Source: Atherinomorus stipes
Lineage: Eukaryota > Chordata > Actinopteri > Atheriniformes > Atherinidae
Direction: 5' to 3'
DNA: 64,000 nt
Assembly: GCA_023101725.1 (NCBI GenBank)
Contig: JALJCO010001329.1
Coordinates: 1 to 64,000, forward strand
Positions within the stretch are counted from its first letter, which is position 1. Each line of letters opens with the position of its first letter. This document shows positions 10,981 to 21,732 of the stretch, piece by piece. Made by a program: the position numbers and the translations under genes. The notes beneath the pieces are model-generated. The model was given only the letters and a program-made list of their open reading frames with translations. It searched no databases and was not told the DNA's origin.

Positions 10981-11903
10981 ATGTTCCACAGCAGCGCGTC
11001 TGTGAGGAAGATGAAGCTCTGGCTGAGCAGCAGCTCTGGAACCAGGAGAGGACGTCCACGTTGGACCAGGAGGAACCAGAACCTCCACAGATCAAAGAGG
11101 AACGGGAGGAAGTCTGCAGCAGTCAGGAGGGAGAGCAGCTGGTCCTGAAGCAGGAGACTGATACTTTTCTCCTCAGCCACAGACATCAGGACTTCAGCCA
11201 AGCAGAAGCAAACACTGGACAACTTTTCTATCATCATCAGACACACACGGGATCAACTAGTGATGCAGAGACGAAGCCAAAGAGGAGACGGAACAGAAAC
11301 AGAAGGAACTGGAACTATTTAAGCAGCTCTCCCGTGTCAGAGCGTCAGTTTGATGCCGAGTCGGTTAAAACGTCTGCAGAATGTGATGTTTGTGGAGAAG
11401 CTTTCAGGGACAGGTGCAGTATGGAGCAACATCGCGCTCTTCACGCAGCTGTGAAGCCGTATGCCTGTAAAACATGCGGGAAACGCTTCAGCCACAAACG
11501 GACATTAGCTACCCACGTACGGATGCACACCGGTGAGAAACTGTTCTGCTGTAAAACATGCGGGAAGAAGTTTCCCCGGAGAAGCGACCTGCTGACCCAC
11601 ATGAGAATCCACTCGGGCGAGAGGCCGTTTTCATGTGGAACATGTGGGAAAAGCTTCAACCAGAGGAGTAACTTGGTGGTTCACATGGTGATCCACTCCG
11701 GAGAAAGACCCTTTTCTTGTGGAATTTGTGGGAAAAACTTCAACCAAAAAAGTTACTTGAGGGTTCACATGAGGATCCACACAGGCGAGGTTTTCCCGTG
11801 TGAAATATGTGGGAAAGGTTTCCACTTCAAACACAGTCTGAGAGCTCATGTGAGAGGCCACGCGGCTGAGGAGCTGAACTCCATAGAAGCAGTTTTAATT
11901 TGA
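10981..11903 (+). CDS. ZNF-B exon 2: six-finger C2H2 zinc-finger protein
   Basis: With exon 1 (8010-8181) this gives 364 residues. The exon opens DVPQQRVCEEDEALAEQQ and an acidic linker (LDQEEPEPPQIKEEREE). Then comes a Gln/Glu-rich stretch, a basic patch (KPKRRRNRNRR) that could serve as a nuclear localisation signal, and six C2H2 fingers from about 11380 to 11865. The first linker (HAAVKPY) is irregular; the rest are HTGEK or HSGERP. Reading frame matches the one-base phase of exon 1. It is the most complete member of the B/C/D subgroup, with one more finger than ZNF-C. Likely a nuclear DNA-binding repressor or activator; target unknown. Confidence 0.87.
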
Positions 11904-12584
11904 CTTTCACACGTGCAAGATGCTTTTAACTGTACTTCTGTATATAATATAATTTCAGTATTTTAGAAAATGTTTTCCTGTTTGAGCTCTAACCTGCATT
12001 TTTTAGCGTTTGCCTGGTCTGTTGCATGTCTGCAACGTAAAAAATATAAAAAATAAAATGACATATTGGCTCTTTCTGAAGTAGAAGTAGCACACCTGTT
12101 CAACCTGAACAGGTAGACCTGAAAACACGGCAGGATTTCTGCTCTGACTACTTCTACTTCTGACACCTCTGTTCCTTAGTGGATCTTTGTTTGATTATTT
12201 TGTAGGCAAGGTAAGTTTGTATACGACATTTCATATTTGTACACAAGTAAAAGTACTTTGCATTAAGATTAGGAAAAAGACAGAATAGAAACATAATAAG
12301 TGAAGGAAAAGTGACATTTTATGTTTGAAGTGATTTTCATTAAAGCACTGCTGAAATGTTGACTAAATACATTTCTGAAAAAACTTTTGTACAGTAAATA
12401 AAGGAAAATATATTTCTAAAAACTGTGGTGTATATTTACTTATACTTCAATACACACTACATATATCCACATACACATACACAGTGTACATATATACATA
12501 TATATGTACTGTATAGATACACATTTTTGTGCATAAAGAATTAGCTCACCCATTCAAATTCTGAGAATCAGGTGTTCCATCACT
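11904..12584 (+). other. ZNF-B 3' flank
   Basis: Contains an AATAAA about 150 bp after the stop (near 12052) that could end the ZNF-B transcript. Short TATATA/CACATA repeats occur at 12460-12525. Nothing else is recognised. Confidence 0.45.
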
Positions 12585-13560
12585 TCCATGTCCACAGGTG
12601 TATAAATGAATCAGCTCGGCGTGCAGACTGTTTCTACAAACGTGTGAAAGAATGTGTCGCTCTCAGTAGTTCAGTGAATTCCAGCGTGGAACTGTGATAA
12701 GATGCCACCTGTGCAACAATCCAGTGGTGACATTTCCTCGCTCCTAAATATTCCACAGTCAACTGTCAGCTGTATTAAAGGAAATGGAAGTGTTTGGGAA
12801 TGACAGCAACTCAGCCACGAAGTGGTCGTCCACGTAAACTGACGGAGCGGGTCAGTGATGCTGAAGCTCATAGTACGAAGAGGTGGCCAACTTTTTGCAG
12901 AGTCAATCACTTAAGACCTCCAAACTTCATGTGGCCTTCCATGGCGATCAGCTGCATCCATCCATACATCACCAAGTGCAATGCAAAGCGTGGATGCAGT
13001 GGTGGAAAGCAGCCGCCACTGGACTCTAGAGCAGTGGAGGCGTTCTCTGGAGGACCAATCACGCTTCTCCATCTGGCAATCTGATGGAGGAGTCTGGGTT
13101 TGGCGGTTGCCAGGACAACGGTACTTGTCTGATTGCATTGTGCCAAGTGTAAAGTTTGGTGGAGGGGGTATTATGGTGTGGGGGTGTTTTCAGGAGCTGG
13201 GCTTGGCCCCTTAGTTCCAGTGAAAGGAACTCTGAATGCTTCAGCATACCAAGACATTCTGGACAATTCCATGTCCCAACTTTGTGGGAACAGTTTGGAG
13301 CTGGCCCCTTCCTCTTCCAACATGACTGTGCACCAGTGCACAAAGCAGGTCCATAAAGACCTGGATGCAGAGTCTGGTGTGGAGGAACTGGACTGGCCTG
13401 CACAGAGTCCTGACCTCAACCCCATAGAACACCTTTGGGATGAATCAGAGCGGAGACTGAGAGCCAGACCTTCTGGTCCAACATCAGCGTGACCTCACAA
13501 ATGTGCTTCTGGAAGATGGTCAAAGATTCCCAGAAACACTCCTAAACCTTGTATATATGT
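12585..13560 (+). mobile_element. Tc1-type transposon relic, plus orientation
   Basis: Plus-strand homology to a Tc1-like transposase, with stops and frameshifts. The C-terminal part is readable at 13133-13492, ending in WPAQSPDLNPIEHLWDE, the block that carries the third catalytic acidic residue of DDE transposases. A second copy of the same family lies at 16855-17620. Confidence 0.75.
12640..13492 (+). pseudogene. Tc1-type transposase pseudogene
   Basis: The N-terminal helix-turn-helix region (IPQSTVSCIKGNGSV-like, RSGRPRKLTERV) is at about 12740-12850. The [15 protein letters not shown] block sits at about 13160-13195 and the SPDLNPIEHLWDE block at about 13405-13445. Different segments sit in different frames, so no functional enzyme can be made. 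Confidence 0.75.
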
Positions 13561-13589
13561 ATATATAGTATATATATATTTATACATAT

Positions 13590-13750
13590 ACCAAAATTTA
13601 TTTAACTATAATTTAGTGAAATATTGACTTTGAATTGTGATTTTGAAAAATAATTAAAACAAAACTGTCCCAGACAAATTAAAGCACCTTGCTCATGAAC
13701 AGTGAACCAAAATAACTATCAACAGGTGCAGACGTCTGAATGGACATTAC
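13590..13750. mobile_element. MITE-family fragment
   Basis: Shares the AATTTAGTGAAATATTG...CTGTCCCAGACA...CATGAACA...TCAACAGGTGCAGACGTCTGA words with the element at 6914-7424. Confidence 0.5.
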
Positions 13751-13779
13751 AGACAAAGTAAGAGAAAGAAGAGTACGAA

Positions 13780-14310
13780 CATGTTGTTGTGTGATTGTCT
13801 TGCTGGACAAAACCTTCTCCCAGCCGTAATTCTCCAGCAGATGGAATCAGACTCTCCTCCGGGATTTCCTGATATTTTGCTGCATTCATTTTACCATTCA
13901 CTTTTACAGCCTCCCGGGGCTGCTGAGAAGCATCCCCACAGCATGCTGCTGCCACCACCGTGCTTCACAATGTGAAAGCAGTTTTTGTGGGGATGTTTGA
14001 GGTCCACCTTGTCTGATGACCGAAAAGCTCCACATTGGTCTCATCAGACCAAAGGACCTTCTTTCACTTGGCCATGGTTTCTCCAACATGCCTTTTGGCA
14101 AACTTAAGTGGAGGCTTCGTGAGTTTTCTTAACTCTCCCATAAAGCTCTGACTGGTGAGGAACCCGGGCAACATGTAAGGATGTTCTGCTTGAGCCCGTC
14201 TGTTCGACTCCGCCTCGATCTTATGAACCAGAAGTCTTGCAAGCACTGTGTTAGTGGAAGTCTCAGCATGCAGAAAGTCATGTGACCACACCAACCGAGG
14301 CCTCGTTACG
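13780..14310 (-). pseudogene. Second Tc1-family transposase fragment, minus strand
   Basis: Reverse-strand remnants of a different Tc1-type transposase. The block around 13910-13970 on the minus strand reads GGGGSSMLWGCF-like sequence with frame breaks, and MWSFSVIRQGGPQ-like sequence lies upstream. Only a fragment is left. Confidence 0.55.
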
Positions 14311-15565
14311 TCATCTGTGAGTGTCAAGCAGAAATCTAGAAGACAGGAACTTATCAATCTGTCAATGGTATACACGTTCCAATCACTGACATGAAATAAA
14401 AATACTTTATTTATCCAAGAAGAGAGTTCAAAGGTATTAACAACAGCGGAAACACTAACACAAGGTTGAGAATGTATCGTTTATTATATACTGAGTCAGA
14501 GACTCCCGGTCGCGCTTCCCTAAGCTGCAGTACACACCCACGGCCAGCAGATGGAGCTCTGCTGACCGTCTCAAACATGTCTCAGATTTCTCAAGACGTG
14601 GTGACAATCTCACAGCAGTTGTGTCCAAATTTGGGGGCTACGTCCTCCGAAGGTTGAATTTGAAGGCTGCTTTCGTCACAGCGAAGCGGCCAAGACCGTC
14701 CAAATTCGAAGGCTCCTTCAAATGCGACCAAGAAATGCGAATCGATGTATCTTTCGTGGCTAATCCTATCCCAAGATGCATTGCAGGCTGAGCGGGAAAC
14801 AAAGCAATCAAGGAGTTTACATTGAAATTTAAGTATTTTAAATTAATCAAGTCGTGCAAAAATGAAAATCTTTAAGCAGTTATGTTGTTGGGCTTTCCAA
14901 GGATATTTTTTAAACGTTGCTTTTGTTAGAACTCATAAGAAAAATCCTAAATGTGGATGAAATTTTGCAACATTTTCACATGCTGATATATTGATATTTA
15001 AAAACGTGGTATTGATCTATTTTACTAACAAAATCTCAAAAGATTTCATCGTTGTTAGGAAATGTTGCGAGATTCAAATGCACCATCCCTAGCAAATGCG
15101 CGTCTATTTGCGTCTGTACATTGACTTTACATGTAATTTTGACGTGCAAATAATTTTATTAGCGTCCGGTGTGAACACAGAGTTATACTTTTCAATAGCA
15201 TTTTCTCTGATTTGCTTAAAGTGGTCTTTTATCTTCTCAAGGCGGGGGAGGTGAATATTTATGCAATCTTTTTTTCCATTATTGTGTAAAAAACCAGTTT
15301 CCAATTTGGCATTGAGAAAGATTTATTTATTTATCTTTTTTTTTTTTTTTTTACCTTTTCTTTGGTCACCAAAGCCAAATTAAGTTGAACATTATTGATT
15401 TAAAAACCAATAAAAGGGTCAAACATACAGGGGGGGGGGGGGGTGAATACTTTTATAGGCACTATAGATGTAGAGAACAGAAATGCTGCAAACATGCAAT
15501 AGAATTAAGTTTCTGATTCAAACACCAAATAAAATCTTTCCAATTGTTTGATTTGAATAATATTT
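14311..15565. other. Intergenic repeat-rich stretch between ZNF-B and ZNF-C
   Basis: No gene is seen. A TTTGGGGGCTACGTCCTCCGAAGG...CCTTCAAATG segment (about 14625-14800) is partly palindromic. A fragment near 15000-15060 resembles the hAT MITE interior at 10400. A G-run lies at 15430-15443 beside a Tc1-like end. Confidence 0.4.
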
Positions 15566-16362
15566 TTATCCATTATGAGATTTCAAGTGAGAATGCAAAG
15601 ATTTTTTTAAACGGAAGTTTTTCCCACAAATTCCACAAGAAAAGGGTCTTTCTCCGGAGTGGATCCCCATGTGAACCACCAAGTTACTCCTCTGACTGAA
15701 GCTTTTCCCACATGTTCCACATGAAAACGGCCTCTCGCCAGAGTGGATTCTCACGTGGGTCAGCAGTTCGCTTCTCCGGGGAAACTTCTTCCCACATGTT
15801 TTACAGCAGAACAGCTTCTCCCCAGTGTGGATTCGTACGTGGGTAGCTAAAGTCCGTTTGTGGATGAAGCGTTTCCCGCATGTTTTACAGGCATACGGCT
15901 TCATAGCTGCGTGAAGAGCACGATGTTGCTCCATACTGCACCTGTCCCTGAAAGCTTCTCCACAAACATCACATTCTACAGACTCGGCATCAAACTGACG
16001 CTCTGACACGGGAGAGCCGCTTAAATAGTTCCAGTTCCTTCTGTTTCTGTTCCGTCTCTTCTTTGGCTTCATCTCTGCATCACTAGTTGATCCCGTGTGT
16101 GTCTGATGATGATAGAAAAGTTGTCCAGTGTTTGCTTCTGCTTGGCTGAAGTCCTGATGTCTGTGGCTGAGGAGAAAAGTATCAGTCTCCTGCTTCAGGA
16201 CCAGCTGCTCTCCCTCCTGACTGCTGCAGACTTCCTCCCGTTCCTCTTTGATCTGTGGAGGTTCTGGTTCCTCCTGGTCCAACGTGGACGTCCTCTCCTG
16301 GTTCCAGAGCTGCTGCTCAGCCAGAGCTTCATCTTCCTCACAGACGTGCTGCTGTGGAACAT
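15566..16362 (-). CDS. ZNF-C exon 2: five-finger C2H2 zinc-finger protein
   Basis: Minus-strand exon joined to 18577-18748, giving 322 residues. It opens DVPQQHVCEEDEALAEQQ, with the same acidic linker (LDQEEPEPPQIKEEREE) and basic KKRRNRNRR patch as ZNF-B. Five C2H2 fingers follow; the last ends at LKSHNG just before the stop, so the sixth finger of ZNF-B is absent. A four-residue gap (ESV-ECDV against ESVKTSAECDV) precedes finger 1. The acceptor is TTGTCCAG at 16363-16370 and the phase fits exon 1. Likely a nuclear DNA-binding protein and a recent duplicate of ZNF-B in opposite orientation. Confidence 0.87.
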
Positions 16363-16854
16363 CTGGACAAACAGAGGAATGAAAGTTACTGACCTGATAA
16401 AAACTCTGAGTCTGTCTGAGAAGAGGGAGACTGAGTTTTCTGTTTCAGAGAGGGAGGCAACTCAACCCAGAGAAAGAGGAGGAACTCAAGTTCTCGGTCA
16501 GTTACCGTAGTAACAGACTGACTGGTCAGGACCAGGTTTTCCTCAATGAACCTTGAACTTCTTTCTGTCTGCTCTCTTTCAGCCACACACACATGATTTC
16601 CTCATTCATTCAGTCAGCAGATCATTGTTTGCATAGTCTACTTCTGCTGTCTGTCATAAAGACATGTCCGTACATTAACGATCCAGTGATGAAGGAGCAG
16701 CTTTAATGGCGCAGAAAATTAAATATTCGCCAGGAGATCGTATATGATGAACGTATGTTTTTTTGAGCGGTACCTTTTCAGGTCACAGTCCTACCTAACC
16801 TGCCCTTACATTTGCTCCATCAGAATCTGTTGGGCCAAAATGAAAAAAGTTGTG

Positions 16855-17620
16855 AAATTTCCTCATTCCTAAATATTCCACAGTCAACTGTCAGCTGGAT
16901 TATAAGAAAATGGAAGTGTTTGGGAACGACAGCAACTCAGCCACGAAGTGTTCGGCCACGTAAACGGACGGAGCGGGTCAGCGGATGCTGAAGCTCATAG
17001 TGCGAAGAGGTGGGCAACTTTCTGCAGAGTCAGTCACTACAGACCTCCAAACTTCATGTGGCCTTCAGATCAGCTCAAGAACAGTGACAGAGAGCTTCGT
17101 GGAAAGGGTTTCCATGGCGATCAGCTGCATCCATCCATACATCGCCAAGTGCAATGCAAAGCATGGATGCAGAGGTGGAAAGCAGCTGGACTCTAGAGCA
17201 GTGGAGGCGTTCTCTGGAGGACCAATCACGCTTCTCCATCTGGCAATCTGATGGAGGAGTCTGGGTTTGGTGGTTGCCAGGACAACAGTACTTGTCTGAT
17301 TGCATTATACCAAGTGTAAAGTTTGGTGGAGGGGGTATTATGGTGTGGGGGTGTTTTTCAGGAGCTGGGCGTGGCCCCTTAGTTCCAGTGAAAGGAACTC
17401 TGAATACTTCAGCATACCAAGACTTTCTGTACAATTCCATGTCCCAACTTTGTGGGACCAGTTTGGAGCTGGCCCCTTCCTCTTCCAACATGACTGTGCA
17501 TCAGTGCACAAAGCAGGTCCAGAAAGACCTGGATGCAGAGTCTGGTGTGGAGGAACTGGACTCAACCCCATAGAACACCTTTGGGATGCGGAGACTGACC
17601 CCCCCCCCCCCCCCTGTTAA
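16855..17620 (+). pseudogene. Tc1-type transposase pseudogene (copy of 12585 family)
   Basis: Very similar to the copy at 12640-13492, with shared blocks such as [18 protein letters not shown] (about 17325-17380). An internal deletion joins VEELDS directly to NPIEHLWD, removing most of the WPAQSPDL segment. Stops and frameshifts are present. It lies antisense to ZNF-C. Confidence 0.75.
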
Positions 17621-17629
17621 AACATAAAT

Positions 17630-17785
17630 TAACTGTGGTTTATCACATCTTTGGAAAGCAGAGTTCAATTTCTCTAGCCACACCAAGGCTGGATTACTGC
17701 CACACCTGTTCTCAATCAAGAAATCCCCTTAAATAAAACCTGCCTGACGAAGTTTAGTAGACCAAAAAGATCCTCAAAAGCTAGA
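17630..17785. mobile_element. Terminal fragment of another Tc1-family element
   Basis: Contains ATTACTGCCACACCTGTTCTC and TGCCTGACGAAGTTTAGTAGACCAAAAGATC. Similar sequence is seen at the right end of the relic near 4030-4070, so both are ends of one family. Confidence 0.55.
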
Positions 17786-18576
17786 CATCACACACACATA
17801 TATATACTGTATATATATACACAAGCATCTGCTTTCTTTCTTTCTGATGGCTGGGTAGAAATCTGTGCAAGTTAAAATAGGCTTATTTATCTAACAGAAC
17901 ATGATCTGGATGAAGAACTGTCGGTTATGTATGTGATTAAAAAGCTGCAGAAACAGCCACTTTATATTTAGGCTAATTCACGATGAAAACATGATCAAAA
18001 GAGGTTCTGTAGGCAGGCTGCCTCCATGAGACCATGACGAGGTCTCACCTGTGTGAACAATGTTTTTTTTATTTCATCTTAAACTGCTGTTAAGTGCGCC
18101 CCCCCCCACGCAGGATATCACCTATATGACATAACTCCATAGGCTACCATTCAAACAGTTTTCCCCTGTCATATTATTGTGATTGCAAAGGACTACATTT
18201 AGATTTACACATTGACCCGGGCAGCTGCAGCCGTGTTAAAAGTGAGAATTTGGACCTTTTTCAGAAATTGAACCCCCCCCCTAAACAAACAAACAAAAAC
18301 CCTCCTGATTTTTTTTCAATGTTCTGGGGAAAAGTCGGAATAGATTTTTTTCTTCAGTGTCCCTCACCCTCTTCTAAAGGGTCTTTCAGGAGTCACATCC
18401 ACATTTGTCAGTAAACTGACAGAAAATCACAAATGGAGCTATTTTGTGTGGGGGGGAGAAAGGCGAGGTTAAACCACTGGCGCTCATGGAAGGCAATGTT
18501 TGAGCAGGAAAAGCAGATTATAATCTCCAGAATGGTGTTTAATGATCTTGTTCGGGATTCGGCCAGTGTTGTTCAC

Positions 18577-18748
18577 CTGCTCTGTGTAACTTTATCTGAG
18601 GTTTCCAGCTGATATCCAGCAGTCTGCGATGACGATCCATCTCTTCTTCGTACTGGACGATGGTTTTTTCAAACTCTGAGAATATTTCTTCAGCAGCGGC
18701 TGTTAGTCGCGCGCTGATAAACTCTCTCAGATGATGAACTGAAGACAT
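18577..18748 (-). CDS. ZNF-C exon 1 (N-terminal domain)
   Basis: 172 nt encoding MSSVHHLREFISARL and the same helical domain, ending PQIKLHRAG at a GCAG|GTGAAC donor. Start at 18748, identical in place to the paralogues. Phase one base, matching exon 2 at 16362. Confidence 0.83.
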
Positions 18749-18827
18749 TGTTGATGAAACGCTGAAATATTCAGCTGAGAGACCAAACAACCGCTTTTCA
18801 GCTCCACATCTGCTGCTAGGCGCCTCA

Positions 18828-18895
18828 GTGTTGTTTACTTCCGCCGCGTGTCACACTAAAACGGTCCGACGGTGGACGTGAGTTAGCTTCATGCT
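18828..18895 (-). promoter_or_regulatory. Promoter-like block of ZNF-C
   Basis: On the minus strand it reads AGCTAACTCACGTCCACCG...GTGTGACACGCGGCGGAAGTAAACAACACT, nearly identical to the block before ZNF-B. An ETS-type GCGGAAGTAA core is present. Confidence 0.55.
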
Positions 18896-20327
18896 AATTT
18901 ATCTGAGCTACCTTCCCCTCTGTTGATAAAAGAATAATAATGTGGATTTTTTAGAAAAAGAGATAAAAAATATGCTTTGTCTCGGTAGTTTTCCTTCTCA
19001 GACTCCTCCACAGAATAAAACTGACATAAACTGATTCCATATTGCCATGACAACCACAGAGACTAAATATTTGTATTCTGAATGACTTATGTCACCACAA
19101 TAATAATAATAATGATCCAAGCTCTTGGTAAAACTTTGTCCCACGACGACCACTGTATGTCTAGTAAAATACAACTAGATACACTGCTGAGTTTTATTAA
19201 AATATCTTTTCCTTTATTTTCAGAAATTCATCTACATTTCTACGATTCTTAAATGAAAATTCCTAAAAGAATAAAATCAATGTGTTTCCCTTCACTTGTT
19301 TCAATGTTTCTTTTCTCTTTTACTCCTAAATTTAAAGTGAAGTACTTTGAATTGTGTAAACTGTGGTATATGAAATTACTCTACCTACAAGTAATAAAGG
19401 GTCATTGACATGACGTGCATAATTGTGTCCGAGTGTATCAGTGCTTTTTTTTAAAAAAAAAAATCTGATAAATCCATTACTTGCATCATTTTATCATATA
19501 TAAAATTTTCTAGTTTCATACATTTTCAGCACATTCCAATAACATATATTTTTATGTTTTGACATCAAAAACCCCTAAAATGTCAGGTGGTGCAATCGTC
19601 TGAGCAAATAAACATACTAAGAAAACTTTTTAATATGGTGTTTTATTGATAATAAATAAAAAATAAAACCTGTTGGCATAATTTGATTTTTAAAATCTTT
19701 CAAATTAGCCAGTCTTTATAGTTTAGAGTAATAGTTTAAAGCTTTTGAGATCATTTGAAAACTTGTGTCCAACAGTTTGTATGTCCTAAAATGTCAGGAT
19801 GGTGCAACCGTAGAAATATGACATTAATTGCATAATAAAGAGGTAATAACAGCAAACATGACGCTGCTGCAGCCAGAGGATCCAAGCAGACTTTACTGGT
19901 GAGTGAAAAGGTTTGTTATTCTCTATAAAATATGGATAAATTTAGCTTTTCTCTAACTCATAGGTGGACTGGTAACTTTCAATGTCAGCTGGTACAACCG
20001 ATGTAAAACTATGAATATGTTATTTTATCATAAAACTCTTTACTTTAGTTTAAACATATATGTATTAACATGCTAGCGAATACTGAAGCTAATGTATGAG
20101 TCCATGTAGATACTTACCAAAGATTTGACATACGATAAATCATAAAACATATATATACTGTAGATAATTGGTTGCGCCACCTGACATTTTTTATGCACAG
20201 AAGATAGAAATACAGTAAAAAAATGGATTTAGATACTTTGAAATGTAATTTAGCAAACATGACTGTTTAACACATTGTTCCAGACTCAAAAATATACTTT
20301 CCATCCACTTCCAAAATTTCAAAAAAT
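18896..20327. other. Intergenic stretch with a spaced TGTCAGGTGGTGCAACC motif
   Basis: AT-rich, with no gene. A motif close to TGTCAGGTGGTGCAACC occurs at 19580, 19791 and 19981, with an inverted copy at 20170, spaced by about 190-210 bp. This may be a decayed tandem or inverted repeat. Confidence 0.45.
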
Positions 20328-20378
20328 GTCTTTTTGGATGCTGTATGTATCACTGACACATACAGCATCCAAAAAGAC
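20328..20378. repeat. Perfect 21-bp inverted repeat (hairpin)
   Basis: The arms at 20328-20348 and 20358-20378 are exact reverse complements (core TTTTTGGATGCTGTATG), with a 9-nt loop. It lies about 95 bp after the ZNF-D stop, so a transcript reading past the stop would contain the stem-loop. It could be a relic of a small inverted-repeat transposon. Confidence 0.8.
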
Positions 20379-20473
20379 GTGCATTTATAGACAATGCAAA
20401 CATGCAATAAAATTTAGTTTCTGATTCAAACATCGAATAAAATCGTTCCAAATGTTTGATTTGAATAATATTT

Positions 20474-21217
20474 CTATCCATTATGAGATTTCATGTGAGA
20501 ATTCAGAGTTTTTTTTAAACGGAAGTTTTCTCCACAAACTTCACAAGAAAAGGGTCTTTCTCCAGAGTGGATCATCACGTGAACAATTAAATTCCCCCTC
20601 TGACTGAAGCTTTTCCCACATGTTCCACATGAAAACGGCCTCTCGCCCGAGTGGATTCTCATGTGGGTCAGCAGGTCGCCTCTCCGGGGAAACTTCTTCC
20701 CACATGTTTTACAGCAGAACAGTTTCTCCCCGGTGTGGATGCGGAGGTGGTTAACTAAAGTCTGATTGTGGCTGAAGTGTTTCCCGCATGTTTTACAGGC
20801 ATACGGCTTCACAGCTGCGTGAAGAGCGCGATGTTGCTCTTCATCAAACTGACGCTCTGACACGGGAGAGCTGCTTAAATAGTTCCAGTTCCTTCTGTTT
20901 CTGTTCCGTCTCTTCTTTGGCTTCGTCTCTGCATCACTAGTTGATCCCGTGTGTGTCTGATGATGATAGAAAAGTTGTCCAGTGTTTGCTTCTGCTTGGC
21001 TGAAGTCCTGATGTCTGTGGCTGAGGAGAAAAGTATCAGTCTCCTGCTTCAGGACCAGCTGCTCTCCCTCCTGACTGCTGCAGACTTCCCTCCCGTTCCT
21101 CTTTGATCTGTGGAGGTTCTGGTTCCTCCTGGTCCAACGTGGACGTCCTCTCCTGGTTCCAGAGCTGCTGCTCAGCCAGAGATTCATCTTCCTCACAGAC
21201 GCGCTGCTGTGGAACAT
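20474..21217 (-). CDS. ZNF-D exon 2: four-finger protein with a frame-swapped linker
   Basis: Joined to 21426-21596, this gives 304 residues. Exon 1 here ends on a whole codon, so exon 2 is read one base off from its paralogues: MFHSSASVRKM... and a basic stretch (RRGRPRWTRRNQNLHRSKR) replace the acidic EEPEPPQIKEE linker. An extra base near 21088-21092 returns the frame to EVCSSQEGEQLVLKQ, after which it matches ZNF-B and C. An in-frame deletion joins RQFD to EEQHRALH, removing the Cys pair of the first finger. Four complete C2H2 fingers remain. It may be a working variant or an early pseudogene; transcript evidence would decide. Confidence 0.75.
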   Translation of the reverse strand: MFHSSASVRKMNLWLSSSSGTRRGRPRWTRRNQNLHRSKRNGREVCSSQEGEQLVLKQETDTFLLSHRHQDFSQAEANTGQLFYHHQTHTGSTSDAETKPKKRRNRNRRNWNYLSSSPVSERQFDEEQHRALHAAVKPYACKTCGKHFSHNQTLVNHLRIHTGEKLFCCKTCGKKFPRRGDLLTHMRIHSGERPFSCGTCGKSFSQRGNLIVHVMIHSGERPFSCEVCGENFRLKKTLNSHMKSHNG

Positions 21218-21425
21218 CTGGACAAACAGAGGAATGTGTTATTGTGTATATATAATTATCATTGCTGATAATGCTGCTGTTGTTCCATGAAACTCACATT
21301 TCTTTTGTTTATTCAGATCAACAGGAAACCTCATGTTTCTGAACTCTGGAGGAATTTTCCATTTTCACTGTGAGTCTGAAATAAATCTGACGCGGAGCTG
21401 ATCAGGACCTTTCAGGGGTGTTTAC
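21218..21425 (-). other. ZNF-D intron (208 bp)
   Basis: Short intron without transposons, in contrast to the 2-3 kb introns of ZNF-A, B and C. The donor is CAG|GTAAAC and the acceptor TTGTCCAG. Confidence 0.7.
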
Positions 21426-21596
21426 CTGCTGTGTGGAGGTTATTTCTGGTTTCCAGCTGATATCCAGCAGTCTGCGATGACGATCCATCTCTTCTTCGTA
21501 CTGGACGATGGTTTTTTCAAACTCTGAGAATATTTCTTCAGCAGCAGCTGTTAGTCGCGCGCTGATAAACTCTCTCAGATGATGAACTGAAGACAT
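21426..21596 (-). CDS. ZNF-D exon 1 (N-terminal domain)
   Basis: Encodes MSSVHHLREFISARL and the shared helical domain, ending PEITSTQQ. It is 171 nt, one base shorter near its 3' end than the paralogues (compare CCACATTTATTCCTCC in ZNF-A with CCAGAAATAACCTCC here), so the intron falls between codons. Confidence 0.8.
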
Positions 21597-21654
21597 TTTT
21601 GATGAAACGCTGAAATATTCAGCTGAGAGACCAAACACAACCGTTTTTCTGCTG

Positions 21655-21732
21655 CAAGCACCTCAGTGCTGCTTACTTCCGCCGGGTGTCACACTATAAC
21701 AGTCCGACAGTGGACGTGAGTTAGCTTCATGC
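21655..21732 (-). promoter_or_regulatory. Promoter-like block of ZNF-D
   Basis: On the minus strand it reads AGCTAACTCACGTCCACTG...GTGTGACACCCGGCGGAAGTAAGCAGCACT, the same block as before ZNF-B and C, with the GCGGAAGTAA core. Confidence 0.55.

Larger units (their letters stand above)
16363..18576 (-). other. ZNF-C intron with Tc1 relics
   Basis: Holds a Tc1-type relic (16855-17620), a fragment of another Tc1 family (about 17630-17780), C-runs at 17600-17615 and 18104-18111, and AT/CA repeats near 17790-17820. The remainder shows no recognised feature. Confidence 0.6.
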
